This document shows, piece after piece, positions 9,948-18,997 of a stretch of DNA of 64,000 bases (position 1 is the stretch's first letter; each line of letters opens with the position of its first letter). The stretch covers positions 1-64,000 of the forward strand of contig CAMEJJ010000020.1 in the NCBI GenBank assembly GCA_945919795.1, given 5' to 3'. Origin of the DNA: an uncultured Lachnospiraceae bacterium. Its GTDB lineage: Bacteria; Bacillota; Clostridia; Lachnospirales; Lachnospiraceae. A program made the position numbers and the translations under genes. The notes beneath the pieces are model-generated. The model worked only from the letters and a program-made list of their open reading frames with translations, did not search any database and was not told the origin of the DNA.

Positions 9948-10886
9948 CTAAAAAGCCTCCTTAATCTGCTCATAGATGCCTTCTGCGTCTAATTTATACT
10001 TATGTAACAATTCTGTTGCCGGACCCGACTCACCAAACACATCATTGACCCCGATACATTTAACCGGCACCGGAGCCTTTTTACTGAGAACCTCACATAC
10101 AGCACTACCAAGACCGCCAATAACAGAATGTTCTTCCACAGTAACAACTTTACCCGTCTCCTTGGCAGCAGCAACCACAAGGTCAGCATCTAACGGCTTA
10201 ATTGTATGAATATTGATTACTTTAGCTTCGATTCCATCCTTTGCCAACATCTCTGCTGCATCCAGTGATTCTGCAACCTCTAATCCCGTGGCCACAATTG
10301 TCAAATCTTTTCCTTCTCGTAAAACGATACCTTTTCCGATTTCAAACCTATAATCATCACGATTGTTGATTACCGGTGTTGCCAAACGTCCAAAACGAAT
10401 ATAAACCGGTCCATTATGAAGAATCGCAGCCTCCACCGCAGCCTTTGCTTCCACATCATCAGACGGATTCATTACTACCATCCCCGGAATCATTCGCATC
10501 AATCCCAAATCTTCTAAGCACTGATGTGTCGCACCGTCTTCGCCAACCGAGATTCCTGCATGGGTTGCACCAATCTTAACATTCAGCTGCGGATATGCTA
10601 CTGAATTACGAACCTGCTCATACGCACGCCCAGCCGCAAACATCGCAAAAGAACTAACAAACGGAATCTTTCCGGTTGCTGCCAGTCCTGCTGCAATACC
10701 AACCATGTTGCACTCTGCAATACCACAATCAATATGTCTTTCCGGAAATGCCTTCTTAAATGTTCCCGTCTTCGTTGCCGCTGCTAAATCAGCATCCAAA
10801 ACATATAAATTATCATATTTTGCTCCAAGCTCAGCCAAAGCATTACCATAGCTTTCTCTCGTCGCAATTTTCTTTACATCTGACAT
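9948..10886 (-). CDS. Transketolase, C-terminal subunit
   Basis: A 312-residue protein with the pyrimidine-binding domain (DADLAAATKTGTF, the HIDCGIAECNMVGIAAGLA stretch holding the catalytic Glu, SFAMFAAGRAYEQVRNSVAY) and the C-terminal domain of transketolase. It pairs with the N-terminal subunit encoded immediately upstream; the two reading frames overlap by 13 bp. The split arrangement is common in clostridia and archaea. It interconverts xylulose-5-P made by AraD with other pentose phosphates and glycolytic intermediates. Confidence 0.95.
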   Translation of the reverse strand: MSDVKKIATRESYGNALAELGAKYDNLYVLDADLAAATKTGTFKKAFPERHIDCGIAECNMVGIAAGLAATGKIPFVSSFAMFAAGRAYEQVRNSVAYPQLNVKIGATHAGISVGEDGATHQCLEDLGLMRMIPGMVVMNPSDDVEAKAAVEAAILHNGPVYIRFGRLATPVINNRDDYRFEIGKGIVLREGKDLTIVATGLEVAESLDAAEMLAKDGIEAKVINIHTIKPLDADLVVAAAKETGKVVTVEEHSVIGGLGSAVCEVLSKKAPVPVKCIGVNDVFGESGPATELLHKYKLDAEGIYEQIKEAF

Positions 10887-11710
10887 AATGCCTCACCCGC
10901 TTTCTCTAATTCTTCCATTGCCTGTTTGTACTGCTCTTCATTCGGCGCAGTCCCATGCCAGCCTGCTTGATTTTCCATAAAGGAGACACCTTTACCCTTA
11001 ATGCTCTTTGCAATTATGGCAACCGGCTTACCTTTGATTTCGCGCGCTTTTTTAAAAGCATCCGCAAGAGCATCAAAATCATGTGCATCTGTATTAATCA
11101 CCTCGAAGTTAAACGCCTCAAATTTCTTATCAATCGGATATGGGGAACATACATCTGCAATATTACCATCAATTTGTAATCCGTTATTGTCAACTATTAC
11201 AACCAGATTATCCAACTTTCTGTGACCGGCAAACATTGCAGCCTCCCAAACCTGACCTTCCTGAATTTCACCATCACCGAGCAAGGTATACACGCGATAT
11301 GCATCATCGGATAACTTTGCGGACAAGGCCATACCAACAGCTGCCGAAATCCCCTGTCCAAGAGAACCGCTTGACATATCCACACCCGGAATGTGCTTCT
11401 TATCAGGATGCCCTTGTAAATAAGAACCCACTTGGCGAAGCGTCTTCAAATCTTCAACCGGAAAGTACCCTCTATGTGCCAATGTTGAATATAACCCCGG
11501 CGCAACATGTCCTTTTGAAAGGACAAAGCGATCACGCTCCTTTTTATAAGGAGTACTCGGATCAATATTCATCTCTTCGAAATATAAATATGTGAAAATA
11601 TCTGCTGCTGATAAAGAACCGCCCGGATGACCGGACTTTGCACTGTAGACAGCAGTCACAATCCCTTTGCGGATCTCATTCGCAATCTTTTGAAGTTCTA
11701 ATGTATTCAT
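10874..11710 (-). CDS. Transketolase, N-terminal (TPP-binding) subunit
   Basis: A 278-residue thiamine diphosphate domain. The TPP motif runs from GDGE (145-148) to DNN (174-176), and SGHPGGSLSAAD (26-37) and LSKGHVAPGLY (64-74) are typical of transketolase. Its stop codon lies within the start of the C-terminal subunit, so the two are translationally coupled. It follows araA by 79 bp. Placement inside the ara operon ties the non-oxidative pentose phosphate branch to arabinose induction. Confidence 0.95.
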   Translation of the reverse strand: MNTLELQKIANEIRKGIVTAVYSAKSGHPGGSLSAADIFTYLYFEEMNIDPSTPYKKERDRFVLSKGHVAPGLYSTLAHRGYFPVEDLKTLRQVGSYLQGHPDKKHIPGVDMSSGSLGQGISAAVGMALSAKLSDDAYRVYTLLGDGEIQEGQVWEAAMFAGHRKLDNLVVIVDNNGLQIDGNIADVCSPYPIDKKFEAFNFEVINTDAHDFDALADAFKKAREIKGKPVAIIAKSIKGKGVSFMENQAGWHGTAPNEEQYKQAMEELEKAGEALCQM

Positions 11711-11789
11711 ATAATCAAACCCTTTCCATTACTCACTTAATAGAGCTTTGCCATCTGTTCAAACATAGCATACGGAAGCCCGTCAAATC

Positions 11790-13286
11790 CTATCGAAAAA
11801 ATACTTCGCCTAACATTAAATCACGTTTAAACTCACGAATCTTTGTATCCTTATCAATATAAACTGCTTCGATGCCCATTGCTGCCGCCCAATCACCCAT
11901 TTGCTCTGCGGTAAGGTCATACGAAAATGCTGTGTGATGCGCACCACCTGCTAATATCCAAGCTTCAGCACCCGTGTACATATCCGGCTGTGGCGTCCAG
12001 AAATTAGTGGCAACCGGAAGATTCGGCATAGCTTTTTCATTCTTCTTACAATCCACATCATTGATAATAAGTCGAAAACGATTGCCTAAATCAATAAGTG
12101 ATGTAGCAATACCGGAACCTTCTTTTGAAGTAAATACTAATCTGGCCGGATCTTCTCTATTGCCCATTGAAAGCGGCTGACATTTAATACTAATCGGACC
12201 CTCTGCAATACTAGGACATACCTCCAACATATGAGCCTGTAAGATTCCTTCTTTACCCTTTACAAGATTGTATGTATAATCTTCCAGCATTGAAGTACCT
12301 TTTGCATTCTTCATGCCAGCCGTCATCACCTTCATCAAGCGAACCATTGCCGCAACCTTCCAATCTCCTTCTGCGCCAAATCCATATCCTTTCTCCATCA
12401 ATCTCTGGATAGCCAAACCCGGCAATTGCTGCAATCCACCCAAATCTCCAAAATGTGTCACTATCGCATGATAATTCTTCTCTCGTAAGAAGCGTTCAAA
12501 CCCCAACTCAATCTGTGCCTGCACGGCAACATGTTTCTTAAATTCTTCCGGATCTCTTCCCTCTAACAGAATGTTATACTTTTCATAGTATTCATCAACC
12601 AACGCATTAGTATCAGATATTGAAACACTCCGAACAGACTCATTAATCTCATTAACCGGATACGCATCAACCTCCCAGCCAAATTTAATCTGCGCCTCTA
12701 CTTTATCACCTTCTGTAACTGCCACATTCCTCATATTATCCGCGACACGCATCACTCTGATATGGCTGCTTTCCATAATACCAATTGCTGTGCGCATCCA
12801 TGAAGCAATCTTCTTCTGAACAACTTCATCCTGCCAATGGCCAACAACAACCTTGCGTTCAATACGCATACGGCTCACAATATGTCCATATTCCCTATCA
12901 CCATGAGCAGACTGATTCTCATTCATAAAATCCATGTCAATCGAATCATAAGGAATCTCCTCATTAAACTGGGTATGTAAATGCATCAATGGTTTTCTAT
13001 ACTCCTGCAAGCCCAAAATCCATGACTTTGCCGGCGAAAAAGTATGCATCCATGTAATTATTCCTGCGCACTCCTCATCTGCATTTGCTTCATTAAATGT
13101 CTTGCGAATCAATTCATTCGTAATTAGAGTTGGTTTCCAAACAACCTCATAAGGCAATAACCCCGAAGCATTCAGCTCTGCAACAATCTTTTTGGAATGT
13201 TCTGCAACATGTGCCAAACATTCATCGCCATACAAATCCTGTGAACCTGTACAAAACCAAAACTTATAATCCTTCTGTAATAACAT
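11790..13286 (-). CDS. araA: L-arabinose isomerase
   Basis: A 498-residue isomerase converting L-arabinose to L-ribulose. Family landmarks are FWFCTGSQDLYG near the N-terminus, HTFSPAKSWI, HTQFNEEIPY, GHWQD, the Glu-containing GFGAEGDWKVAA and GGAHHTAFSY near the C-terminus with a metal-binding His. Length is standard. It opens the ara operon; the start is preceded by AGGAGGG and the promoter with an AraR-like palindrome lies 67-101 bp upstream. Confidence 0.97.
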   Translation of the reverse strand: MLLQKDYKFWFCTGSQDLYGDECLAHVAEHSKKIVAELNASGLLPYEVVWKPTLITNELIRKTFNEANADEECAGIITWMHTFSPAKSWILGLQEYRKPLMHLHTQFNEEIPYDSIDMDFMNENQSAHGDREYGHIVSRMRIERKVVVGHWQDEVVQKKIASWMRTAIGIMESSHIRVMRVADNMRNVAVTEGDKVEAQIKFGWEVDAYPVNEINESVRSVSISDTNALVDEYYEKYNILLEGRDPEEFKKHVAVQAQIELGFERFLREKNYHAIVTHFGDLGGLQQLPGLAIQRLMEKGYGFGAEGDWKVAAMVRLMKVMTAGMKNAKGTSMLEDYTYNLVKGKEGILQAHMLEVCPSIAEGPISIKCQPLSMGNREDPARLVFTSKEGSGIATSLIDLGNRFRLIINDVDCKKNEKAMPNLPVATNFWTPQPDMYTGAEAWILAGGAHHTAFSYDLTAEQMGDWAAAMGIEAVYIDKDTKIREFKRDLMLGEVFFR

Positions 13287-13352
13287 AAATATAACCCTCC
13301 TATAAATTTATTTCACGTTATTTGATGTTACCCATCTTTACTGTTATCAAAA

Positions 13353-13387
13353 ATTATACAACTTGTACGGTTGTGCTTACAAGTTGT
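13353..13387 (-). promoter_or_regulatory. ara operon promoter embedded in an AraR-like operator
   Basis: Minus-strand TTGTAA (-35, 13377-13382) and TATAAT (-10, 13353-13358) are 18 bp apart. A perfect inverted repeat ACAACTTGTA / TACAAGTTGT with a 10-bp spacer (13358-13387) spans the -35 and the spacer up to the -10. The half-site resembles the Bacillus AraR box (ATTTGTACG). A bound repressor would block RNA polymerase directly. A further half-site (ACTTGTAATACGG) lies at 13491-13503 upstream, allowing cooperative looping. Confidence 0.8.
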
Positions 13388-13530
13388 TTTTCAATTTGAA
13401 TATCTGACAAAAAGCAGTTATTTTATCACATCAATTGATTCGAAATAAATCTCAAACACATATTTAACACTGTTCGAATTTTGTTTTAACACTTGTAATA
13501 CGGTTGTTTCAGAAATACAATTAACAAAAA

Positions 13531-13568
13531 AGAAGCAACTTGTACTCTTGTCTCTACAAGATGCTTCT
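13531..13568 (-). terminator. araR terminator carrying AraR-like half-sites
   Basis: A hairpin with arms AGAAGCAaCTTGTA and TACAAGaTGCTTCT (one A-A mismatch, 10-base loop), followed on the minus strand by TTTTTT. It ends araR. The inner part of the stem repeats the CTTGTA/TACAAG half-sites of the operator, with the same 10-bp spacer. Confidence 0.75.
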
Positions 13569-13599
13569 CTAAAAAATATTCTTTTCTTTATTGCCTATA

Positions 13600-14694
13600 C
13601 TATTTGTTTTTTGCTTTGCAGGTATCTCCAATTACAATTTCTGGTCGTATTTTGATATTTCTTTCGCACTCCTCCCGCTTAATCATGCTCAAAAGCATTC
13701 TTGCGGCAATCATGCCCAATTCTTCTTGAGGGTGCACCACTGTTGTAAGTTTCATTCCAAGTAAACTTGTTATCTGAGAATTATCATAACCTGTTACCGA
13801 TACATCATCAGGAACCTTGACACAGCATTCATTCAATGCCTTGATCACATCTCCCGCAACCTGATCATTATAGCACACAACTGCATCTATCTTTTTTCCC
13901 TGCTGCACCATCTGCTTAATTCTTTCATATGGATGAATTTTTCGATCCTCGGTATAAAACCATATGACATTATCCGGATTATACATAATGCCAGCTTCCT
14001 GCAACGCTTTAACATAACCTCTGTGGCGGTATTGACCCTGACTATCATCCGATTTAAATACCCCAATTATTTCTTTGTGTCCTAAAGAAATTAAATAATT
14101 GGTAATCATATATCCGCCTTCAACGTCATCCATACTCACATTTGGCTTGTCTTTCATCTGTTCAAAACACCCTTGAATAAACACGTAAGGGATCTGAAAT
14201 TCATCTAGCTTATGATACAAATTCATATGGTGACAAAATACATGGCTCTTGCTGGGTTCAATAATCATACCGTCAATATCCTTTTGCAACAATTCTTCAA
14301 GACATCTTGCCTCTCCACTTCTTGAATTTTTAGTATTCTTTAGGATAATACTATATCCTTCCGCAGTAAGCACAGAATCAATACCTTTGATAACCTTTGG
14401 AAAAATGTAATCTGAAATATAAGTTGTCACAACCGCAATATTATTTGACGTGCGACTATGTTTCACGAGTTCCGAACAAAAGGTTCCTCTCCCATGCTCC
14501 GCATACACATATCCCGCACTTTCAAGTATTGCAATCGCTTTCCGAACAGTTTGTCTGCTAACGCGGTACTTTTGAGACAACTCATTCTCTGAAGGTAACT
14601 TGTCTCCCGCTTGTATCTGATCCGAAAATATCAATTCTTTTAAGTCTTCAGCAATCTGAGTATATTTTAATTGTTTTATCTTCGTCGTTTCCAT
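13600..14694 (-). CDS. araR: Arabinose-responsive repressor AraR
   Basis: A 364-residue regulator with an N-terminal GntR winged helix (LPSENELSQKYRVSRQTVRKAI at about 34-55, split here only for description) and a C-terminal LacI/periplasmic-binding-type effector domain (DGMIIEPSKS, the VSVTGYDNSQI segment). This GntR-LacI chimera is the hallmark of AraR, which releases DNA on binding L-arabinose. The start at 14694 is chosen because AAGGTAAGGTG lies just upstream and METTKIKQLKYTQIAEDL is the family start. A single half-site ACTTGTACG at 14724-14732 suggests autoregulation. Confidence 0.9.
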   Translation of the reverse strand: METTKIKQLKYTQIAEDLKELIFSDQIQAGDKLPSENELSQKYRVSRQTVRKAIAILESAGYVYAEHGRGTFCSELVKHSRTSNNIAVVTTYISDYIFPKVIKGIDSVLTAEGYSIILKNTKNSRSGEARCLEELLQKDIDGMIIEPSKSHVFCHHMNLYHKLDEFQIPYVFIQGCFEQMKDKPNVSMDDVEGGYMITNYLISLGHKEIIGVFKSDDSQGQYRHRGYVKALQEAGIMYNPDNVIWFYTEDRKIHPYERIKQMVQQGKKIDAVVCYNDQVAGDVIKALNECCVKVPDDVSVTGYDNSQITSLLGMKLTTVVHPQEELGMIAARMLLSMIKREECERNIKIRPEIVIGDTCKAKNK

Positions 14695-14710
14695 AAACAG
14701 CACCTTACCT

Positions 14711-14950
14711 TTAACAGAATTCAACTTGTACGCAATTAGTATGCCATTCATTGCATTCCAAAATCAAGTCTGTATATTCAGACAAGATCTTTTCATTTTC
14801 AGCCTGCGTTTCCTGCTCCTGTGTGAGCGCACTCTGTACTTCTGCCAGTTCGTTATTCAGATTTACATTTTCGCTATACAAAAAACCGCTGACACCTACA
14901 GATGCTACAGCTGATATTCCAAGGACTGCATTTACAACTTTATTCTTCAT
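14711..14950 (-). CDS. Small signal-anchor coiled-coil protein or gene remnant
   Basis: A 79-residue frame with an N-terminal hydrophobic segment (about 5-26) and a short Glu/Gln-rich helix (about 30-62). Its last residues, TNCVQVEFC, are encoded by the AraR half-site region, which suggests that an originally longer coding region now runs into the araR promoter. It begins 28 bp inside the left IS boundary and has only a weak ribosome binding site. It may be a small membrane protein or a fragment; I do not recognise it. Confidence 0.4.
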   Translation of the reverse strand: MKNKVVNAVLGISAVASVGVSGFLYSENVNLNNELAEVQSALTQEQETQAENEKILSEYTDLILECNEWHTNCVQVEFC

Positions 14951-14978
14951 CGTCTGTATCTCTCTATACTTTCTTATT

Positions 14979-16135
14979 TAGTGTCTGCTGATTAAGCAGA
15001 TATCTGTAGTTTCCAACTCTTACATCTGCTCCGGTCATGCCAGAATCGGAACAGATGAAAAAGAGCACAAAGTATTCGCCTCTGAATCCTGAACAGATTC
15101 GTCACGAATACAGATAATGCGATGCTCCACAGAATGGACTCTGTTATCATACATATACTGTTGCTGTTCATGCAGTTTGATAATGGTAAGATACAAGTCG
15201 ATATCCTTACCTGTCATGGCGTATCCATCGCTCATGAACTGTTCCAGATAGCCGAGGTCTCTTTTTACGTAGCCAAGCTGTCTGCGGATTGCGCTGCGGA
15301 TTTTCTTTGCCGTGTGCTTTCTGCTCTTGGCAAATGCAAGATACTCTTTTCTGGCACGTTTGCGGTATCTTCTGGGCAGCTTAAGACCATAACATTTACA
15401 AAAACGGTAAATGATGTTTTCCAGCTTTTCTCTTGCTTCGTTCAAAAGTGAGATGTCCTGCGGATAACGGATGTTTGCAGGTGCGCAGGTTGCATCAAGG
15501 GTCAGTGTTCCTTTGTTTGTATCTTCTTTTGCAGTACCATCATCACCGGTTTTTCCTCCGGATGGAGGAGTATGGTCATCTTTGTCATCATCCTTATGAG
15601 CAAGAAGATACTCATTTACTTCCATCAGCATCTCTGATGAAATGCGTTTGCGGAAAAGAACCAGTGTACTTGCATCAAACGGAGCTTCTTCCCGAAAACC
15701 TGGAAGCCCGATAAAGTATTGCAGATACGGATTCTCTGCGATCTGTTCTACAAGCTCACGGTCGGAATACTGGAACTTGGTCTGGATGATCAGAGCTCCT
15801 AATGCCATACGAAGAGGCTTGGCAACATTCCCCGTATCACTTGGAAACAGCTTGGCATATTTTACTTCAAACTCATCCCATGGGATCCGGTCAGCCAATT
15901 TGATCCAACGGTTATCCGGATTCATGTGGAGTCCCATAGGCTGGTTGAAATCGAGGAATGAATGCTGTAACTTGTCAATCGGTTTGTACATTGTTTTAGC
16001 CCCTTTATACTCAAAATCTGTAAAAAAACTGCAAGAAAAACGATTTGATTTCGTCAAAATCTTTGCAATTATTATACCAGAAAATGGGGCAAAAGTCAGT
16101 AAAATCAAGTGTTTTGGCTTAATCAGCATATACTA
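14979..16135 (-). mobile_element. Truncated IS (IS1182/IS5-like, DUF772 transposase)
   Basis: Bounded by inverted repeats TAGTGTCTGCTGATTAAGC (14979-14997) and its complement at 16117-16135 (17 of 19 matching). It holds one transposase gene whose 3' half is deleted, so it cannot move by itself. A clear target duplication was not found; TTATT occurs near both ends but one base out of register. The right end is shared with 1-55. Confidence 0.8.
15035..15991 (-). pseudogene. Transposase, IS1182-like, C-terminally truncated
   Basis: A 318-residue frame from ATG 15991 (AAAGGGG upstream) with the DUF772 N-terminal domain (MYKPIDKLQHSFLDF, SDRELVEQIAENPYLQYFIG) and the first catalytic Asp in LTLDATCAPANI. 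After VHSVEHRI the family continues with a region ending in the other two acidic residues of the DDE triad; here the frame changes to unrelated sequence and stops within about 20 residues. About 150 residues are missing, so the protein is inactive. A long extension upstream to 16129 lacks a ribosome binding site. Confidence 0.8.
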
Positions 16136-18087
16136 TTTATTTCTTCCTTAAAATACCAGTAAATACCATATCTACAGTTTGTAATTGTGTTATACGGAAC
16201 AAACATCAATTCCTCTCCAAATATAGATTCAGCATTTGTTCCCCTCAGACGGAATTTGATATCTTCTCCTTCCTCTTTCACAAAGAAACGGGATGTATCA
16301 GATAAAAATTCATCTATACTCATACCATTCATCAAAGTGAGTTCCTCTGTTTCCAACACCTTCCTTGATGTCTGTGCATATTTGATTTGTAACTTTGCCC
16401 GGTTCTTACCGACTATTTTCCAAGCCGGAGCTATAACATCAATCCCAGCCCAAACAGATTCATCCATATCCGTTGTATCTAATTTCGCAGCTAAAACAGT
16501 AGGACCATATTTGAATCCGAACACGCTCGGACAGTCTTCCAAACCATAGGCCTCCACCTTCATTGGATAATGAACCACTATCTTGTCCTGATGATGAAAT
16601 ACTGTATCCAGCACATAGAACCCAGACTCTTCCATTAATTGCAGGCTTTTATCATTCATAGAAAACGTGAGCTTATCACATACCCAATCCGGAATACGAA
16701 ACTTTATTTTAAGATATTTTCTATCATGTACATCATCAAAAGAGAACGTAAATTCTGCCTTTTCACTTCTTGTTACGTCGCTATTTTGATGAAGTGTAAC
16801 ACCCTTTTCTTTCCATTTCAATATCGAATCAATATACAGATTCACATACAAAGTATCCTCTTCTTGAAAGTAGATACTATCGCCAAGCTTTGTAAAATCT
16901 TCTGTTCCGGTTCCTGTACAACACCATAGCATATTTTCTTCCACTTTTTCTTTACCGAACAGCTTATAATATCCTGTAGCCATAGGCGAAAAATAAGTAG
17001 TAGTCCCATTCTCCGGGTTAATTGCTCCTAAAATAGCATTTCGCAATGTATTCTCATAATAATCCATGTATTTTTTCTCACCGGTAAACAAGAACAAACA
17101 TCTTGCCAGTTTTAACATATTATAAGAGCAACAACTTTCACAGTTACATTGTGTTCGTGCAGCATCCATTTTCCCGTCCTCGCGAAAATGCTCCATATCA
17201 CTAATTCCACCCGTAATATAGGATTGTTTTTCCACTACAATATCAAAGAATTTTTTAGCATAATCAAAGTATTTCTCATATTCATCACACGTTATCCCTT
17301 CAACCTTTCTATGCGCGTCAACACAATTGAGAGCTCCCAGAAACTTCGGAATAGTAGTGTTCGCATGAATACAATTTAGTGCATTTGGTGTAGTAGTCAA
17401 ACGCTCGTATAACACAGGATCATCAAACTGACTCGCAGCATCACGATATATCGTTTCACCTGTAATTTTATACAGTTCATACAGGCTATCATTCATTCCG
17501 CCATACTCTGTCTGTAGCAAACGTTCTTTCGTCTTTTTATCCCATTTGATAACGCGATTATATATCCACACTCCAAAGTCCTTTGCGACCTCCAATGCCA
17601 TTTCATTATCTGTCAGCACAAAGATATCAATAATTCCTTGGAATACTTTATGCAACGCATACCATGGTACCCATGTTTGACCCTCTGCCTTCCCTTCTTC
17701 AATATCAAACTGTTTTTCCACGTTGTCCGGATCAAGTATATATGCTGCAGATAAGAATCCACTGTTCAATGCTTTCTGACATTTACGTAATTCTTCCACA
17801 ATATATGTAAGATGTTCCGCGACCTCTTTATCACCTGTCATTTTTACGAGTTGGGCACAGGCTGTAAAATAGTGACCAATAAAATGGCCACCAATTAAAC
17901 TATCCTCCCATCCAATATACGGTTTGGCACCCTTTGTATCCAACCCGGCTGTTTCACGAAATCTTGACAAAATACGCTCCACATCAAATTTTTTAATAAA
18001 TTCAATTTGTGCATTTTGGGCATTGACCAAAAGAGGCTCCGTAACTTCCACATAATCTAATGAAAATGGTACTATTTTTCTCTCCAT
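16123..18087 (-). CDS. Beta-L-arabinofuranosidase, GH127/GH146 (DUF1680)
   Basis: A 654-residue (alpha/alpha)6-barrel hydrolase. The zinc-cysteine site is visible: CNCESCCSYNML (Glu and Cys ligands) and LWCCTGTG (the Cys-Cys pair with the nucleophile). No signal peptide, so it should release beta-L-arabinofuranose from imported beta-arabino-oligosaccharides. Start 18087 is used because GGAG lies 10 bp before it; the longer frame begins with a TTG overlapping that site. The stop codon TGA lies within the terminal repeat of the IS, which has replaced the native last codons; the product is still close to full length (about 658 residues for the Bifidobacterium enzyme). Confidence 0.85.
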   Translation of the reverse strand: MERKIVPFSLDYVEVTEPLLVNAQNAQIEFIKKFDVERILSRFRETAGLDTKGAKPYIGWEDSLIGGHFIGHYFTACAQLVKMTGDKEVAEHLTYIVEELRKCQKALNSGFLSAAYILDPDNVEKQFDIEEGKAEGQTWVPWYALHKVFQGIIDIFVLTDNEMALEVAKDFGVWIYNRVIKWDKKTKERLLQTEYGGMNDSLYELYKITGETIYRDAASQFDDPVLYERLTTTPNALNCIHANTTIPKFLGALNCVDAHRKVEGITCDEYEKYFDYAKKFFDIVVEKQSYITGGISDMEHFREDGKMDAARTQCNCESCCSYNMLKLARCLFLFTGEKKYMDYYENTLRNAILGAINPENGTTTYFSPMATGYYKLFGKEKVEENMLWCCTGTGTEDFTKLGDSIYFQEEDTLYVNLYIDSILKWKEKGVTLHQNSDVTRSEKAEFTFSFDDVHDRKYLKIKFRIPDWVCDKLTFSMNDKSLQLMEESGFYVLDTVFHHQDKIVVHYPMKVEAYGLEDCPSVFGFKYGPTVLAAKLDTTDMDESVWAGIDVIAPAWKIVGKNRAKLQIKYAQTSRKVLETEELTLMNGMSIDEFLSDTSRFFVKEEGEDIKFRLRGTNAESIFGEELMFVPYNTITNCRYGIYWYFKEEINSIC

Positions 18088-18120
18088 AATATGTTGCTCC
18101 AAACCAAAATATTTTGCTTT

Positions 18121-18774
18121 TTACTCATTTCTCGCTCCATATAATGGATCATCCTCTCCTACCGGCTCTTCATCAATCAACTTAGCAAAAACTTTGTAGA
18201 AGAAAAAAGACATAACATAGGTTTCCAGCGAAAACCCAATTAGGATCATAACAAATACAGCTGCTATGTTCCGATAAATCAGATATGCCACTCCAAATGT
18301 TATCCCTGCGCAAATAATTGTATACGGGAAAAAGAATCCAAGTGCCATAAGTGCTGCATTCTTAACCTGCCTGCAAAATTTATCATCCATCTTTGCAATA
18401 ACCGGAAATAGCCAAATCTCTATAATACCAATTAAAAATGCAAAAAAGACGCTGACCACTATCATACATGTAGACATCACACCAAAATCATGTTTCTGCC
18501 AAAATGTAATATCAATGTAAATCAAAACATCTAATATAAGTGTAAGTATCCATGCAACAGTTCCCTGTTTAAGGTTACGACAAAATGACTTAAAGAACTC
18601 TTTTACAACATAGCCATCCCCATATCGTATAGAACGCAAATTAACATGATACATTGCAGTAAGCGAAGCTCCTATCGTCACAAATGGTATGCTACAGATA
18701 AGAAACAAAAGATTAAGAAGAAGCAAATCTGTCATTTTATTCAAAAAAATAATTACCGGATTATTCGTTGACAT
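18121..18774 (-). CDS. DUF624 (YesL-type) membrane protein
   Basis: A 217-residue protein with about five membrane segments and the DUF624 signature: a start MSTNNPVIIFLNKMTDLLLLNLLF-like hydrophobic helix, GASLTAMYHV and FFKSFCRNLKQ. YesL-family proteins accompany sugar ABC importers and glycoside hydrolases in Firmicutes; their function is unresolved. It precedes the DUF1680 gene by 33 bp and is likely co-transcribed with it. Confidence 0.85.
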   Translation of the reverse strand: MSTNNPVIIFLNKMTDLLLLNLLFLICSIPFVTIGASLTAMYHVNLRSIRYGDGYVVKEFFKSFCRNLKQGTVAWILTLILDVLIYIDITFWQKHDFGVMSTCMIVVSVFFAFLIGIIEIWLFPVIAKMDDKFCRQVKNAALMALGFFFPYTIICAGITFGVAYLIYRNIAAVFVMILIGFSLETYVMSFFFYKVFAKLIDEEPVGEDDPLYGARNE

Positions 18775-18818
18775 CTTCAGATCCCTCCAATATTTTTTTC
18801 TATTATAACAGAATCCAA

Positions 18819-18883
18819 TAACGGATTCCTTTTATAATATAAAAAACAGAATTAATTTTTTATATTATAAAAATAATCCGTTA
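18819..18883. repeat. 65-bp palindrome upstream of the DUF624 gene
   Basis: TAACGGATT and AATCCGTTA form the outer arms, and TTTATAATATAAAAAA / TTTTTTATATTATAAA the inner arms, around a short centre. It contains TATAAT-like sequences on both strands and lies 45 bp before the DUF624 start, so it may be an operator, a promoter region or a transcript hairpin. Confidence 0.65.
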
Positions 18884-18966
18884 AAATATTTTATGTCCAC
18901 TTGACAATATCACACTATGTCAGAAATCTTTGCCGGTCAATTTCAAAGTTTCGCCATAATAAAGAA

Positions 18967-18991
18967 TCGGGATATGGAATCCATATCCCGA
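18967..18991 (-). terminator. Hairpin ending the ABC transporter operon
   Basis: A perfect 12-bp stem TCGGGATATGGA/TCCATATCCCGA follows the permease stop codon (18998); the following minus-strand bases TTCTTTATT form a weak T tract. Confidence 0.65.
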
Positions 18992-18997
18992 AGATCT

